A stretch of 64,000 bases of DNA, taken from Paracoccaceae bacterium (GTDB lineage Bacteria; Pseudomonadota; Alphaproteobacteria; Rhodobacterales; Rhodobacteraceae). The translations under genes and the position numbers were made by a program. The DNA is taken from positions 62,001 to 126,000 of the forward strand of contig JALHOL010000005.1 of NCBI GenBank assembly GCA_022843025.1. The letters are read 5' to 3'. Of this stretch, positions 39,399-47,178 are shown one piece after another. The notes beneath the pieces are model-generated. The model searched no databases and was not told the DNA's origin. It saw only the letters and a list, made by a program, of their open reading frames with translations. Numbering within the stretch: the stretch's first letter is position 1; each line of letters opens with the position of its first letter.

Positions 39399-39794
39399 TC
39401 AGACCTCACCCTCACACCAGGCCCGCGCCATGTGGCTTTCCCCAAGCGTGATCCGCAGCCGCTTCACACGGCCCGCATCCTTCAACTCACCCGCCCGCAA
39501 CCGCGCCACCATCGCCTTGTGGATCACACCGCACAGAAACTCCGTCGTGGTGAACTTGCCCGCGAACTCCGGCACCTCGTCCAGATTGCGATAGCGCAGC
39601 GGTTGCAACACCGCCGCCAGCGCATCCACCGCCAGCCCGATATCCACCACCAACCCGTGATCGTCGATATCTTCGGCAAAGAACGCCGCATCCACGGTAA
39701 ATGTCGCCCCATGCATCCCCTGCGCCGGGCCGAACACCGGCGAGGGCAGCGAATGCGCGATCATGATATGGTCCCGGACCTCAACAGCGAACAT
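39399..39794 (-). CDS. 6-pyruvoyltetrahydropterin synthase/QueD-fold protein with altered active site
   Basis: 131-residue protein of the PTPS/QueD superfamily: AVEVRDHIMIAHSL (first metal histidine His14), GPAQGMHGATFTV, VDIGLAVDALAAVL, LRYRNLDEVPEF and TTTEFLCGVI. The canonical C-x3-HGH segment is changed: Ala24 occupies the catalytic cysteine position and the last zinc histidine is Ala30, leaving only His14 and His28. It is therefore unlikely to be ordinary QueD or PTPS. It is embedded in the GTP cyclohydrolase II operon, 15 bp after the dehydrogenase gene, so a pterin or pyrimidine substrate remains plausible. Confidence 0.75.
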   Translation of the reverse strand: MFAVEVRDHIMIAHSLPSPVFGPAQGMHGATFTVDAAFFAEDIDDHGLVVDIGLAVDALAAVLQPLRYRNLDEVPEFAGKFTTTEFLCGVIHKAMVARLRAGELKDAGRVKRLRITLGESHMARAWCEGEV

Positions 39795-39809
39795 GTGTCT
39801 TTCCTTTGT

Positions 39810-40754
39810 TCAATAGCGAATACGATGGCATAGCGTGCCGGGCGCGGACAACACCGCGCCATAGGTGGCGGGCAGGTCGTCAAACCCGCTCTCCCCCGAA
39901 ATCATCACCTCCAGCACCGGATCGCGCAGCAAGTCCAGCGCCTTCTCCAGCCGCCGCCGATAGGTCCAGCGTGGCGCGCGCGCAGGCGGCACCTGCCCCA
40001 CCTGCGAACTGATCAGCCGCAGCCGCCGGCTGTGGAACGCCCCGCCCAGCGGCACGGGCGTCTCCCCCGCGCCATGCCAGCTTGCCTCCACCACCACGGC
40101 CTCAGCCCCCGCACAGCCCAGCGCGGTCGCCAACCCGGCGGCCGAGGCACTGGCATGGATCACCACATCGCACTCCCCCGGCGCATCTTTGGGCAAAGCA
40201 AACGCACAACCCAGCGTCGCCGCCAGCGCCGCGCGTTCCGGCTGGCTGTCCACCAGCATCACCTCGGCCCCCGGCAACCGCGCGCACAGATAGGCCACCA
40301 GCGCCCCCACGACACCCGCGCCGATCACCGCGATCCGGTCCCCGGCCCCGGCCCCGCTGTCCCACAGAATGTTCAGCGCCGTCTCCATATTGGCAGCCAG
40401 CACAGCGCGCGCTGCAGGCACGCCATCCGGCACCGCGATCAGCGCCGCCTCGGCCAAGCGGAATGCCGTCTGATGCGGAAACAGCGCAAACACCGCCCGC
40501 CCGGCCAAAGCGCCTTCGGTCGCCTCGCCCACCATGCTGTAGCCGTATTTCACCGGAAACGGGAACGCGCCTTCCTGAAAGGGCGCGCGCATCCGCGCCC
40601 ATTCCGCCTCAGGCACGCCGCCGCCAAACACCAGCCGCTCCGTCCCCCGGCTGATGCCGGACCAAAGCGCTCGCACCGCCACGCCCTCGCCCATCGCCGC
40701 ATCGCGGATTTCGGCCTGCCCGGGGGCCACGCACCACAGCGCCCGCGCCGTCAT
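39810..40754 (-). CDS. MDR-family dehydrogenase lacking zinc ligands
   Basis: 314-residue medium-chain dehydrogenase. The nucleotide-binding half is clear (DRIAVIGAGVVGALVAYL, about 168-186). In the catalytic half the usual zinc-binding cysteine is replaced (SGISRGTE) and the structural zinc cysteines are absent, so it is a zinc-independent reductase, of the SGIS-GTE subgroup also seen in BchC-type enzymes. KYGYSMVGE replaces the common GHE motif. It overlaps the GTP cyclohydrolase II gene by 4 bp (ATGA), tying it to that pathway. Probable role: reduction of a carbonyl side chain on the GTP-derived ring. Confidence 0.75.
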   Translation of the reverse strand: MTARALWCVAPGQAEIRDAAMGEGVAVRALWSGISRGTERLVFGGGVPEAEWARMRAPFQEGAFPFPVKYGYSMVGEATEGALAGRAVFALFPHQTAFRLAEAALIAVPDGVPAARAVLAANMETALNILWDSGAGAGDRIAVIGAGVVGALVAYLCARLPGAEVMLVDSQPERAALAATLGCAFALPKDAPGECDVVIHASASAAGLATALGCAGAEAVVVEASWHGAGETPVPLGGAFHSRRLRLISSQVGQVPPARAPRWTYRRRLEKALDLLRDPVLEVMISGESGFDDLPATYGAVLSAPGTLCHRIRY

Positions 40755-41875
40755 GGCAGCAGATGCCCGGATTTCTGCGCCTTGACTGCCAGATACCGCG
40801 CGTTCTGCGCCGTCCGGCCCACGGCCAGCGGCACCCGCGCGGCCACACGCACCCCCTGCGCCGTCAGCATGGCCACCTTAGCCGGATTGTTGGTCATCAG
40901 CCGCACTTCGGAAATCCCCAAACGCGCCAGCAGCGCCGCCCCAATGCGGAAATCCCGCTCGTCATCCTCGAACCCAAGGTGATGGTTCGCTTCCACCGTG
41001 TCCAGCCCACGTTCCTGAAGGGCATAGGCCCGCATCTTGTTGGCCAACCCGATCCCGCGCCCCTCTTGGTTCAGGTAAAGCAGCACCCCGCCCCCGACCT
41101 CGGCCATCGCCGCCATCGCCGCCTGCAATTGCGGGCCGCAATCGCATTTCCGGCTGCCCAGCACATCGCCCGTGAAACAGGCCGAATGCAGCCGCACCAG
41201 CACGGGCCCCACCCGATCAACAGCCCCCACCTCGATGGCGTAATGCTCTGCCCCGCCGTCATCCGGGCGGAACACATGCACCCGGCCCGCCTCAGACACC
41301 GCCATCGGCAGTGCCGCCGCGCTTATCTCATGCGGCGGCGCCATCCGCGCCAGCTCGGTCAGCACGTCCCCGGCGGAAACCAGCGTCAGCCCCTGATCCT
41401 GCGCCACCCGCCCGGCATCGGCCAGCGGCACCGACATCACCGAAGGCAGCAATTGTGCCGCCCGGGCCAGCGCGATCCCCGCCTCTTGCACCACACCGCC
41501 CGGCAGCACCGGCACCGCGACCGGCCCCCGCAGCGCGCCGTCTCGTATCGGGTCTGCAAGACGCTGCACCTGCGCGAAACTCTGGCCGCCCACCTCCAGC
41601 CTGACAACCGGGGCAGCACCATCCGACCCCAGCGCCACCGCGCGCCTGCCCGTCAGCACCAACTCGGCGCCGCCCGCCTGCACAGCCGCCGCAAACCGCG
41701 CTTCCGACAACCCCTCAACGGCCAGCACCATCCACGCTCCGCCGGGCCCTGTCACCACCACCGGCAAACCCAGCCGCAGATCGCCGCGCGCCCGCATCAC
41801 CTGTTCGCGGCTTGTCGGCATAAACTGGTTTTCAATCAATGGGTCCGCACGCAGCGCGCGGTTAGAAACAGTCAT
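40751..41875 (-). CDS. ribA: GTP cyclohydrolase II with divergent N-terminal domain
   Basis: 374-residue enzyme opening GTP to the diaminopyrimidinone phosphate that begins riboflavin-type pathways. The C-terminal catalytic domain is intact: VRLHSACFTGD, the zinc cysteines in CFTGDVLGSRKCDCG, LLYLNQEGRGIGLANK, and LMTNNPAKV. The N-terminal about 180 residues take the place of a DHBP synthase (RibB) domain but lack its acidic DDEDREN-type and GHTEA-type motifs, so RibB activity is unlikely. ATG 41875 is preferred over 41899. It heads a five-gene leftward operon; no FMN riboswitch-like sequence is visible in the 179-bp divergent gap. Confidence 0.85.
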   Translation of the reverse strand: MTVSNRALRADPLIENQFMPTSREQVMRARGDLRLGLPVVVTGPGGAWMVLAVEGLSEARFAAAVQAGGAELVLTGRRAVALGSDGAAPVVRLEVGGQSFAQVQRLADPIRDGALRGPVAVPVLPGGVVQEAGIALARAAQLLPSVMSVPLADAGRVAQDQGLTLVSAGDVLTELARMAPPHEISAAALPMAVSEAGRVHVFRPDDGGAEHYAIEVGAVDRVGPVLVRLHSACFTGDVLGSRKCDCGPQLQAAMAAMAEVGGGVLLYLNQEGRGIGLANKMRAYALQERGLDTVEANHHLGFEDDERDFRIGAALLARLGISEVRLMTNNPAKVAMLTAQGVRVAARVPLAVGRTAQNARYLAVKAQKSGHLLP

Positions 41876-42054
41876 GGGCAATCCCGGGCAAAGTGGCACC
41901 CGTTACGTAGTCCTGCGACTCACGCGACAAGGGCGATGACAGAAATTCGATAATCAGATCACGTTTCCGTGGGTCAAAGCTTTCCGCCTCGAAAGTGCCA
42001 CACCCGTCCTACTCTCAACCTGCGGCAGTGTGCGCGTAACGGCAGGGGGAGTTT

Positions 42055-42795
42055 ATGGGTATCCGCATTTGGCTCGGTCTGGCCCGATCTCTTATCATCT
42101 ACAACAACCCGGTCCGAACCATTCCGTTCCGACGCTTCTACCGAAACCTGCTGTCCCCCGGCGATCTGGTCTTTGATGTCGGCGCCCATGTCGGCACCCG
42201 CGCCCGCGCCATGCGCGCCGCCGGGGCGCGTGTCGTAGCGCTTGAACCGCAAGAACCCTTCGCCACCTTCCTGCGCCGCACCTTGCCGCCAGACATCACC
42301 CTGATCGAGGCTGCCGCAGGCCCGCAGGAAACCACCGCCACCATGGCCGTTTCCTCGCTGCATCCCACCGTATCTTCGCTGCACCCGGATTTCGCGGCCA
42401 CAGCTGGGGCCACCCCCGGCTTTGCCCATGTCAAATGGGACCGGCAGCAAAGCGTCCGCGTCACCACGCTCGACCGCCTGATCGAAACCCACGGCCTGCC
42501 CGCCTATGTGAAGATCGACGTCGAAGGGTTCGAACTTGACGTCCTCTCTGGTGTCAGCCGCCCTCTGCCGCTCGTCTCTGTCGAATACCTGCCCGATCTG
42601 CCCGATCAGACAGTCCGCGTGATCGAACGGCTGCAAACCCTTGGCCCCTACCGCTTCAATCCCGTGCGCGGGGAAAGCGGGCGGTTCCTCTGGCAAGACT
42701 GGCGCAAGGCGACCGATACCATCGCATGGCTGCGCGCCCTGCCGCCCGGCGCAAAATCAGGTGATCTCTACGCCCGGCTTCAATCCGCGAAATAG
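42055..42795 (+). CDS. FkbM-family methyltransferase
   Basis: 246-residue SAM-dependent methyltransferase: motif I LVFDVGAHVGTRARAM (about residues 37-52), VVALEPQEPF, VTTLDRLIETHGLPAYVKIDVEGFE split around residue 150, which is the FkbM hallmark. FkbM enzymes methylate hydroxyls of sugars or secondary metabolites. It is a lone plus-strand gene diverging from ribA. Its last 16 bp overlap the tail of the convergent UbiB-like gene. Confidence 0.85.
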   Translation: MGIRIWLGLARSLIIYNNPVRTIPFRRFYRNLLSPGDLVFDVGAHVGTRARAMRAAGARVVALEPQEPFATFLRRTLPPDITLIEAAAGPQETTATMAVSSLHPTVSSLHPDFAATAGATPGFAHVKWDRQQSVRVTTLDRLIETHGLPAYVKIDVEGFELDVLSGVSRPLPLVSVEYLPDLPDQTVRVIERLQTLGPYRFNPVRGESGRFLWQDWRKATDTIAWLRALPPGAKSGDLYARLQSAK

Positions 42796-44099
42796 CGGCC
42801 CATCACCCGGTCCAGATCGACCCGCGCGCGCAGCCGCGCCACCAGCAGATACAGCCCCCCGAACTTGCGATGCAGGAACAGCACCTCGGGCGGCGGCACA
42901 TGCCACAGGTCGCGGTCCATCCCCAACGCCATCCCCCGGTCACGCAACTCCATCACCAGATCACGCCGCGCGAAATCGTAAACACCCCCCACCCGCAGCG
43001 GCCCGAATGCCAGATCGGCCAATTCCACCACCGCCCGCCGATGCCCCTCGGCCAAGACTTCGGGCAAGTACCCCATCGCTGTCATCGCCCGCAGCATCGC
43101 CTCCGGCTCCCCCGCAGTCCCGGCTTGCACCACCGCCCGGAACCGCGCCGCCAACCCATCGGGAAAGCTCCGCGCCGCGCCGAAATCCAGCAGCACTACC
43201 CGCCCCGTCTCCGGCTGCCAGCGAAAATTCGCGAAATTCGGGTCGGTCTGCATAAGGTTGAAGTCGAACAACTCCTCCAGCACCAACGCGATCAACCGTT
43301 CTGCCACCTCATCGCGCAGCGCCTGCGGCGCCTGCTCCAGCACCTCGATGGGCAGGCTGTCCACATAATCCATCGCCAACACATCGCCGCCCGACAGATC
43401 CTCCTGCGGCACCGGCACCACAAACCCCGTCCGCCCCGCCAGCAATTCCCCGAACCGCCGCATCTGCGCCGCCTCGCGACGGTAATCCGCCTCCTCATGC
43501 AACTGCCGCTTCGCCTCGACCAGCAGCGGCTTCACGTCCAGCCGCCCCGGCACCAGCCCCGACATCCGCATCAGCGCCGCCACATTATCCACGTCGCTGT
43601 CGATGCTCGCCCGTATCCCCGGATACTGCACCTTGATCGCCAGATCGCGCCCGTCCTTCGTCTGCGCCCGATGCACCTGCCCGATCGAGGCCGACGCGAT
43701 GGGTCGCACATCAAACCGTCGGAACCGCGACAGCCACCCCGCACCCCAGGCCCCGTCCAACACCCGCCGCAACTGCGCGGGCGGCATCGGATCGGCATCC
43801 GCCCTCAACCGCGCCAAGATCGCCGCCAACTCCGCTGGCAGCATCTCCCCCGCATCCATCGACAAAAGCTGCCCCACCTTCATCGCCGCCCCGCGCATGT
43901 GCGCCAGCTGGTCCGTCACCCGCCGCGCATTGCCCGGTGTCAGCAGCAGATCCGGCAACCTTGGCCGCTCTCCCTGCGCCAGCCGCATCGCCCCCTCGGC
44001 CAACACCCGCCCGCCGATGCCCGTGGCCAGCCCGCCCAGCGCCATCATCCGCCGCAGCCGCCCCGCCGGAACCTCGCGCCCCTCGCGCGGATCATCCAT
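42780..44099 (-). CDS. ABC1/UbiB (AarF) family atypical kinase
   Basis: 439-residue atypical protein-kinase-like ATPase. The UbiB-specific KxGQ motif lies in AAMKVGQLLSMD (about 70-80), the lysine in LAIKVQYPGI, the ExD-type metal residues in the later NLMQTDPNFANF and LLDFGAARSF (DFG). Members support quinone or isoprenoid lipid metabolism, probably by extracting lipid precursors. ATG 44099 gives an 8-bp overlap with the upstream phosphatase gene. It is third in the glycosyltransferase-IMPase-UbiB operon, not beside ubiquinone genes. Confidence 0.83.
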   Translation of the reverse strand: MDDPREGREVPAGRLRRMMALGGLATGIGGRVLAEGAMRLAQGERPRLPDLLLTPGNARRVTDQLAHMRGAAMKVGQLLSMDAGEMLPAELAAILARLRADADPMPPAQLRRVLDGAWGAGWLSRFRRFDVRPIASASIGQVHRAQTKDGRDLAIKVQYPGIRASIDSDVDNVAALMRMSGLVPGRLDVKPLLVEAKRQLHEEADYRREAAQMRRFGELLAGRTGFVVPVPQEDLSGGDVLAMDYVDSLPIEVLEQAPQALRDEVAERLIALVLEELFDFNLMQTDPNFANFRWQPETGRVVLLDFGAARSFPDGLAARFRAVVQAGTAGEPEAMLRAMTAMGYLPEVLAEGHRRAVVELADLAFGPLRVGGVYDFARRDLVMELRDRGMALGMDRDLWHVPPPEVLFLHRKFGGLYLLVARLRARVDLDRVMGRYFAD

Positions 44100-44874
44100 C
44101 CCGCAAAAGCCCGGCAAAGCGGTCAAACAACGCCGGCACCGCCGTCACCACCGTTCCGGTCGTCCACGGGTCCTCGCCCGCGTCCAACCCCTCCACCCGC
44201 GCGCCAGCCTCTGCCAGCAGCGCCAGCCCCGCCGCGATGTCCCACCGCTGCAACCGCCGCTCCCAAAACCCGTCCAGCCGCCCCGCCGCCACATAGGCCA
44301 GATCCAGCGCCGCCGCCCCCATCCGCCGCACGCCCGCGCAATGCGGCATCAGCCGCGCGATATCGGCGGCATGATCCGCGATATGTGCCATCCCGCCGAA
44401 CGGCACCCCCGTCCCGAACAGCGCCCCCGTCATATCCACCGTCCCGGCCAAACCCACGGCCCGCCCGTTCAGCATCACCCCGCCCCCCGGCGCGGCGGCA
44501 AAGGTCTCACCCCGCAGCGGGTCATGCACCACGCCCAGCACGGGGCGCCCCCCCACCTCCAGCCCGACCGACACGCACCAATGCCCGATGCCGCGCAGAA
44601 AGTTTGTCGTCCCGTCCAGCGGATCAACCACCCAGCGCCGCCCGCCTTCCGCCGCTGCCGTTTCCTCACCCAGCCAGCCATCACCGGGAAACGCCCCCAG
44701 CAGCCGTCCGCGCAGATGCGCCTCGGCCGCCACATCCGCCTCGGATACGAAATCCCCCGCCCGTTTTGACGCCACCGTCAACCGGTCCCGCGCGCGGTAA
44801 TGGCCCAGCAGAATCTCACCCGCCTCCTGCGCCGCCGTCACCGCCAGCGCCAGTTCCGCACCCAACCCGCTCAT
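44092..44874 (-). CDS. inositol monophosphatase family phosphatase
   Basis: 260-residue Mg-dependent phosphatase of the IMPase/CysQ/FBPase superfamily: GWLGEETAA (metal glutamates, about 68), WVVDPLDGTTNFLRGIGHWC (about 80-100, the DPLDGT motif) and the C-terminal WDIAAGLALLAEAGARV. It could hydrolyse inositol phosphate, PAP or a sugar phosphate. It is overlapped by the UbiB gene (8 bp) and coupled to the upstream glycosyltransferase (4 bp ATGA), which hints at a sugar-phosphate or glycolipid substrate. Confidence 0.83.
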   Translation of the reverse strand: MSGLGAELALAVTAAQEAGEILLGHYRARDRLTVASKRAGDFVSEADVAAEAHLRGRLLGAFPGDGWLGEETAAAEGGRRWVVDPLDGTTNFLRGIGHWCVSVGLEVGGRPVLGVVHDPLRGETFAAAPGGGVMLNGRAVGLAGTVDMTGALFGTGVPFGGMAHIADHAADIARLMPHCAGVRRMGAAALDLAYVAAGRLDGFWERRLQRWDIAAGLALLAEAGARVEGLDAGEDPWTTGTVVTAVPALFDRFAGLLRDG

Positions 44875-45920
44875 GCCGCCACCCCCGCCAGAACCGCCGC
44901 CGCCCGCCGCGCCACATCGTCCCAGCCGGGCAACGCCGCCCCGGCCCGCGCCGCCGCTGCCGCCATCCCCGCGCGCAGCCCCCGGTCCTCCAGCATCCGC
45001 CGCAAGGCCCCGGCAAAACCCGCCGCGTCATCCACCCCCACCAGTAGCCCCGCATCCGGCGGCACCGTATCCGGCACCGCCCCCGTCCGGCAGGTCACAA
45101 TCGGCAACCCCTGCGCCAAAGCCTCGTTGAACACGATGCCATAGCCCTCATACCGCGTCGCCAGCGCGAACACCGATGCCGCACCATAAAGCCTGTCCCG
45201 CTCGGCCATCTCCACCGCGCCCGCAAGCCGGATACGCCCCGCCATCCCTGCATCGGCAATCCGCCAGCCCAGATCGGCCACATGTGCCGCATCCCACGGA
45301 TTGCCCACGATGATCGCCTGCCAATCCAGATCCCTTATCGCCGCCAGCGCCGCGATCAGCACATCATGCCCCTTGCGCGGATGCAAAATCCCAACCGACA
45401 CGATCAGCGGCGGATCGACCTTCACCGCCGCCGCTCCGGCCACCCTGTCGATCCCCGGCACCAGAACGGTGATCTTGTCAGCAGCCACCCCATATTCGGA
45501 CACCAGCACCGCCTTGGTGTGCGGGCTGGGCACGAACACATGCCGCGCATATCCCAGATTGTCCCGCTCCCGCGCCCGCAAGGCCGCCGCCACCGCCGCA
45601 TCAAGCCCGGTCTCCAGCGCCAGCGGATGATGGACCAACGCGATGATCGGCGCGGCCATCCGCGCCACCCCCTCTGTCGGCAGCGCGCCAAAGGCCAGCC
45701 CGTCCACGATCACCGGCATCTCTGCAGGCAACATCTGCAACTGCGCCAGCGCCACCCGCATCGCCGCCTCACCCGGGTCGGGAAAGCCGTCGGGCAGAGT
45801 CACCAGCCGGATATCATGGCCCAGCCCGCGCAGGCCCTCGACCAAACGCCGGTCATAGAAATACCCCCCCGTCAGGGTGGTCAACGCGCCGGGAACGGCG
45901 AAGGCGGCGGTCAGGGGCAT
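44871..45920 (-). CDS. glycosyltransferase family 4
   Basis: 349-residue GT-B enzyme. The N-terminal glycine-rich loop GALTTLTGGYFYDRRLVEGL (about 11-30) and the donor half (LIVSVGILHPRKGHDVLIAA, and the E-x7-E motif RYEGYGIVFNEALAQGLP) identify it. I chose ATG 45920; a longer frame to 45983 adds a cysteine-rich stretch without family likeness. First gene of the operon with the IMPase-family phosphatase and UbiB kinase. Acceptor unknown. Confidence 0.83.
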   Translation of the reverse strand: MPLTAAFAVPGALTTLTGGYFYDRRLVEGLRGLGHDIRLVTLPDGFPDPGEAAMRVALAQLQMLPAEMPVIVDGLAFGALPTEGVARMAAPIIALVHHPLALETGLDAAVAAALRARERDNLGYARHVFVPSPHTKAVLVSEYGVAADKITVLVPGIDRVAGAAAVKVDPPLIVSVGILHPRKGHDVLIAALAAIRDLDWQAIIVGNPWDAAHVADLGWRIADAGMAGRIRLAGAVEMAERDRLYGAASVFALATRYEGYGIVFNEALAQGLPIVTCRTGAVPDTVPPDAGLLVGVDDAAGFAGALRRMLEDRGLRAGMAAAAARAGAALPGWDDVARRAAAVLAGVAA

Positions 45921-46222
45921 CCGGGATCCAGAAAACTGCGACGCGGCGAAGGTACCGCACCCGCCGCTCAGGTAGCAGCCCACCCGATGACATCAACTCC
46001 CCCCGACCTGCTCAAACGCACAAAGGCGATCCGCCGCACGGATCGCCTTCTCCTCTGCCCACCAAAACCGCAGGATCGACCCAACCCCTGCACGCTGACC
46101 ACCCTCCGCCGCATGGCACCCCCGCACCACACCGGCTTCCGGCATCCTCGTACCCCCGCAGGTGATCTGCGCGCGCCCCCCGGCGCCACAGATCTGGTCA
46201 GGCCGATCACTGCAGCCGGGCG
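45921..46222. other. intergenic DNA with one perfect inverted repeat
   Basis: 302 bp between the glycosyltransferase start and the end of the small leftward gene. I see no supported protein. The one clear structure is the hairpin at 46023-46049, listed separately. The promoter of the glycosyltransferase operon should lie near its left end, but no consensus stands out. Confidence 0.5.
46023..46049 (-). terminator. candidate terminator hairpin
   Basis: Perfect 11-bp inverted repeat AAGGCGATCCG / CGGATCGCCTT with a 5-nt loop. On the minus strand the stem is followed by TTTG and later TTTGAG, a weak T-tract. It lies about 170 bp after the stop of the leftward small gene (46223-46501) and upstream of the glycosyltransferase start, so it could end that transcript. 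It could equally be a protein-binding palindrome. Confidence 0.4.
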
Positions 46223-46501
46223 CTACGTCGCGGCAACCGCCGCGTCGTAGATCTTGCGTCCCGCCGCAGGTTCCATCCGGACTCCCACGATGCTGACATC
46301 CGGTCCCGTCCGGGCGATCAGATCACCCAGTCGCGGCACACCGCTGAACACATGTTCCACAATCCCGTCGCCATCTTTCGACGTCTGGATGATGCAGGCC
46401 ATCCGGCGCCCCAGCGCCTCATCCCGCCGCCGCCGCGCGCGCTCGAGCAGGCTTTCGGACGTACGATACTGTTCGATGAAGGTGATGCGTGCGCTGCTCA
46501 T
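46223..46501 (-). CDS. small uncharacterised protein (92 aa)
   Basis: 92-residue protein. The first half is a charged helix (SLLERARRRRDEALGRRMAC); the second half (SKDGDGIVEHVFSGVPRLGD, MEPAAGRKIYDAAVAAT) looks like a small alpha/beta fold. I do not recognise the family. ATG 46501 is the natural start; an open upstream extension has low-quality, cysteine- and proline-rich sequence. It stands alone between two non-coding stretches. Confidence 0.5.
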   Translation of the reverse strand: MSSARITFIEQYRTSESLLERARRRRDEALGRRMACIIQTSKDGDGIVEHVFSGVPRLGDLIARTGPDVSIVGVRMEPAAGRKIYDAAVAAT

Positions 46502-46930
46502 GCCATGCCCCCCGTCAGGGGCAGAATGCGCCCCGCAGGTCCGACTGGCGCAAACGCCATCCACAACGTCAATCTTGCTGTCATTCACCTTCTCCGACTC
46601 GTCTGCACAGATGTGCGGGCACTGTGGTGAATGTGGCAAAATTTTGGCTGTCTTGTGACCGGAGAGAGGTCCAGCGATTTTTTGGCCAAAGGTCTCAGAC
46701 CTTCGATAGCCGGAACGATAGGGCGATCCGGGGCATCTGAAGCCCCGTCTAAGCCAAGGCATCGCCGCAGAAAAATGCGTTATCTCAGATTGACAAGGTC
46801 TGAACATCCCGTCCGCTGCGTGCATACGCCTGTCTGCACAGCCATCTGCACCGCGCGCTGCATCCGCAACCCAGACGTGTTTCCCGGATTGAGAGTGATA
46901 CGGACTCTCATTCCGGGACTCGTCTTCTGT
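46502..46930. other. intergenic DNA, mostly unassigned
   Basis: 429 bp between the starts/ends of two small leftward genes. It has locally lower GC (46620-46690). I find no supported gene. Two inverted repeats are visible: a 6-bp stem GGGGC-type hairpin at 46729-46747 and the long imperfect palindrome at 46883-46917 listed separately. Confidence 0.5.
46883..46917. repeat. long near-perfect inverted repeat
   Basis: Two 14-bp arms (CCCGGATTGAGAGT and ACTCTCATTCCGGG) complementary at 13 of 14 positions around a 7-nt loop GATACGG. It lies 14 bp past the stop of the DUF2892 gene, so on the minus strand it is positioned as a 3'-end hairpin, but no T-tract follows. Termination, mRNA stabilisation or a protein site are all possible. 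Confidence 0.6.
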
Positions 46931-47131
46931 TCAGAACGCCGTGCCCGGGCGCAGGCCCAGCTTCTTCATCACCATCGCCGCCGGGCAAAAGCCGGTAAAG
47001 GACGACTGGATCAGGTTCACCCCGATGAACACGGTAAACCACAGAAAATAAGGCGAAACAAAACTGGTCAGCAGCACGCTCACCAGCACCATCACACCGG
47101 CAAAGGCCATCACGGCACGGTCAAGGGTCAT
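46931..47131 (-). CDS. DUF2892 / YgaP-like small inner-membrane protein
   Basis: 66-residue protein with two hydrophobic segments (about 5-22 and 27-45). The conserved FTGFCPAAMVMKKLGLRPG tail follows, the hallmark of DUF2892; the single cysteine sits in GFCP. The same domain forms the membrane part of rhodanese YgaP and is commonly found with sulfide/persulfide-response genes. A palindrome matching ATTC-N8-GAAT lies 71 bp upstream and overlaps a candidate -35, which fits repression by a persulfide-sensing ArsR-type regulator (SqrR/BigR). The regulator itself is not in the window. Confidence 0.8.
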   Translation of the reverse strand: MTLDRAVMAFAGVMVLVSVLLTSFVSPYFLWFTVFIGVNLIQSSFTGFCPAAMVMKKLGLRPGTAF

Positions 47132-47178
47132 GTTGTCTACTCCATCTTGCAGCCCATCCAGCGGGCCGCGATGACTCT

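Noticed and set aside
39399-39794. Annotation as QueD / 6-carboxytetrahydropterin synthase
   Set aside because: The catalytic cysteine and one zinc histidine are replaced by alanine and no queuosine genes (queC, queE, queF) are adjacent.
37786-41875. Reading the cluster as the riboflavin operon
   Set aside because: No ribB, ribH or ribE, no RibD deaminase domain, and no FMN riboswitch-like leader is visible.
42870-45047. Plus-strand open frame of about 725 codons over the UbiB and phosphatase genes
   Set aside because: Low-complexity His/Pro/Arg composition; the minus strand encodes clear UbiB and IMPase family proteins.
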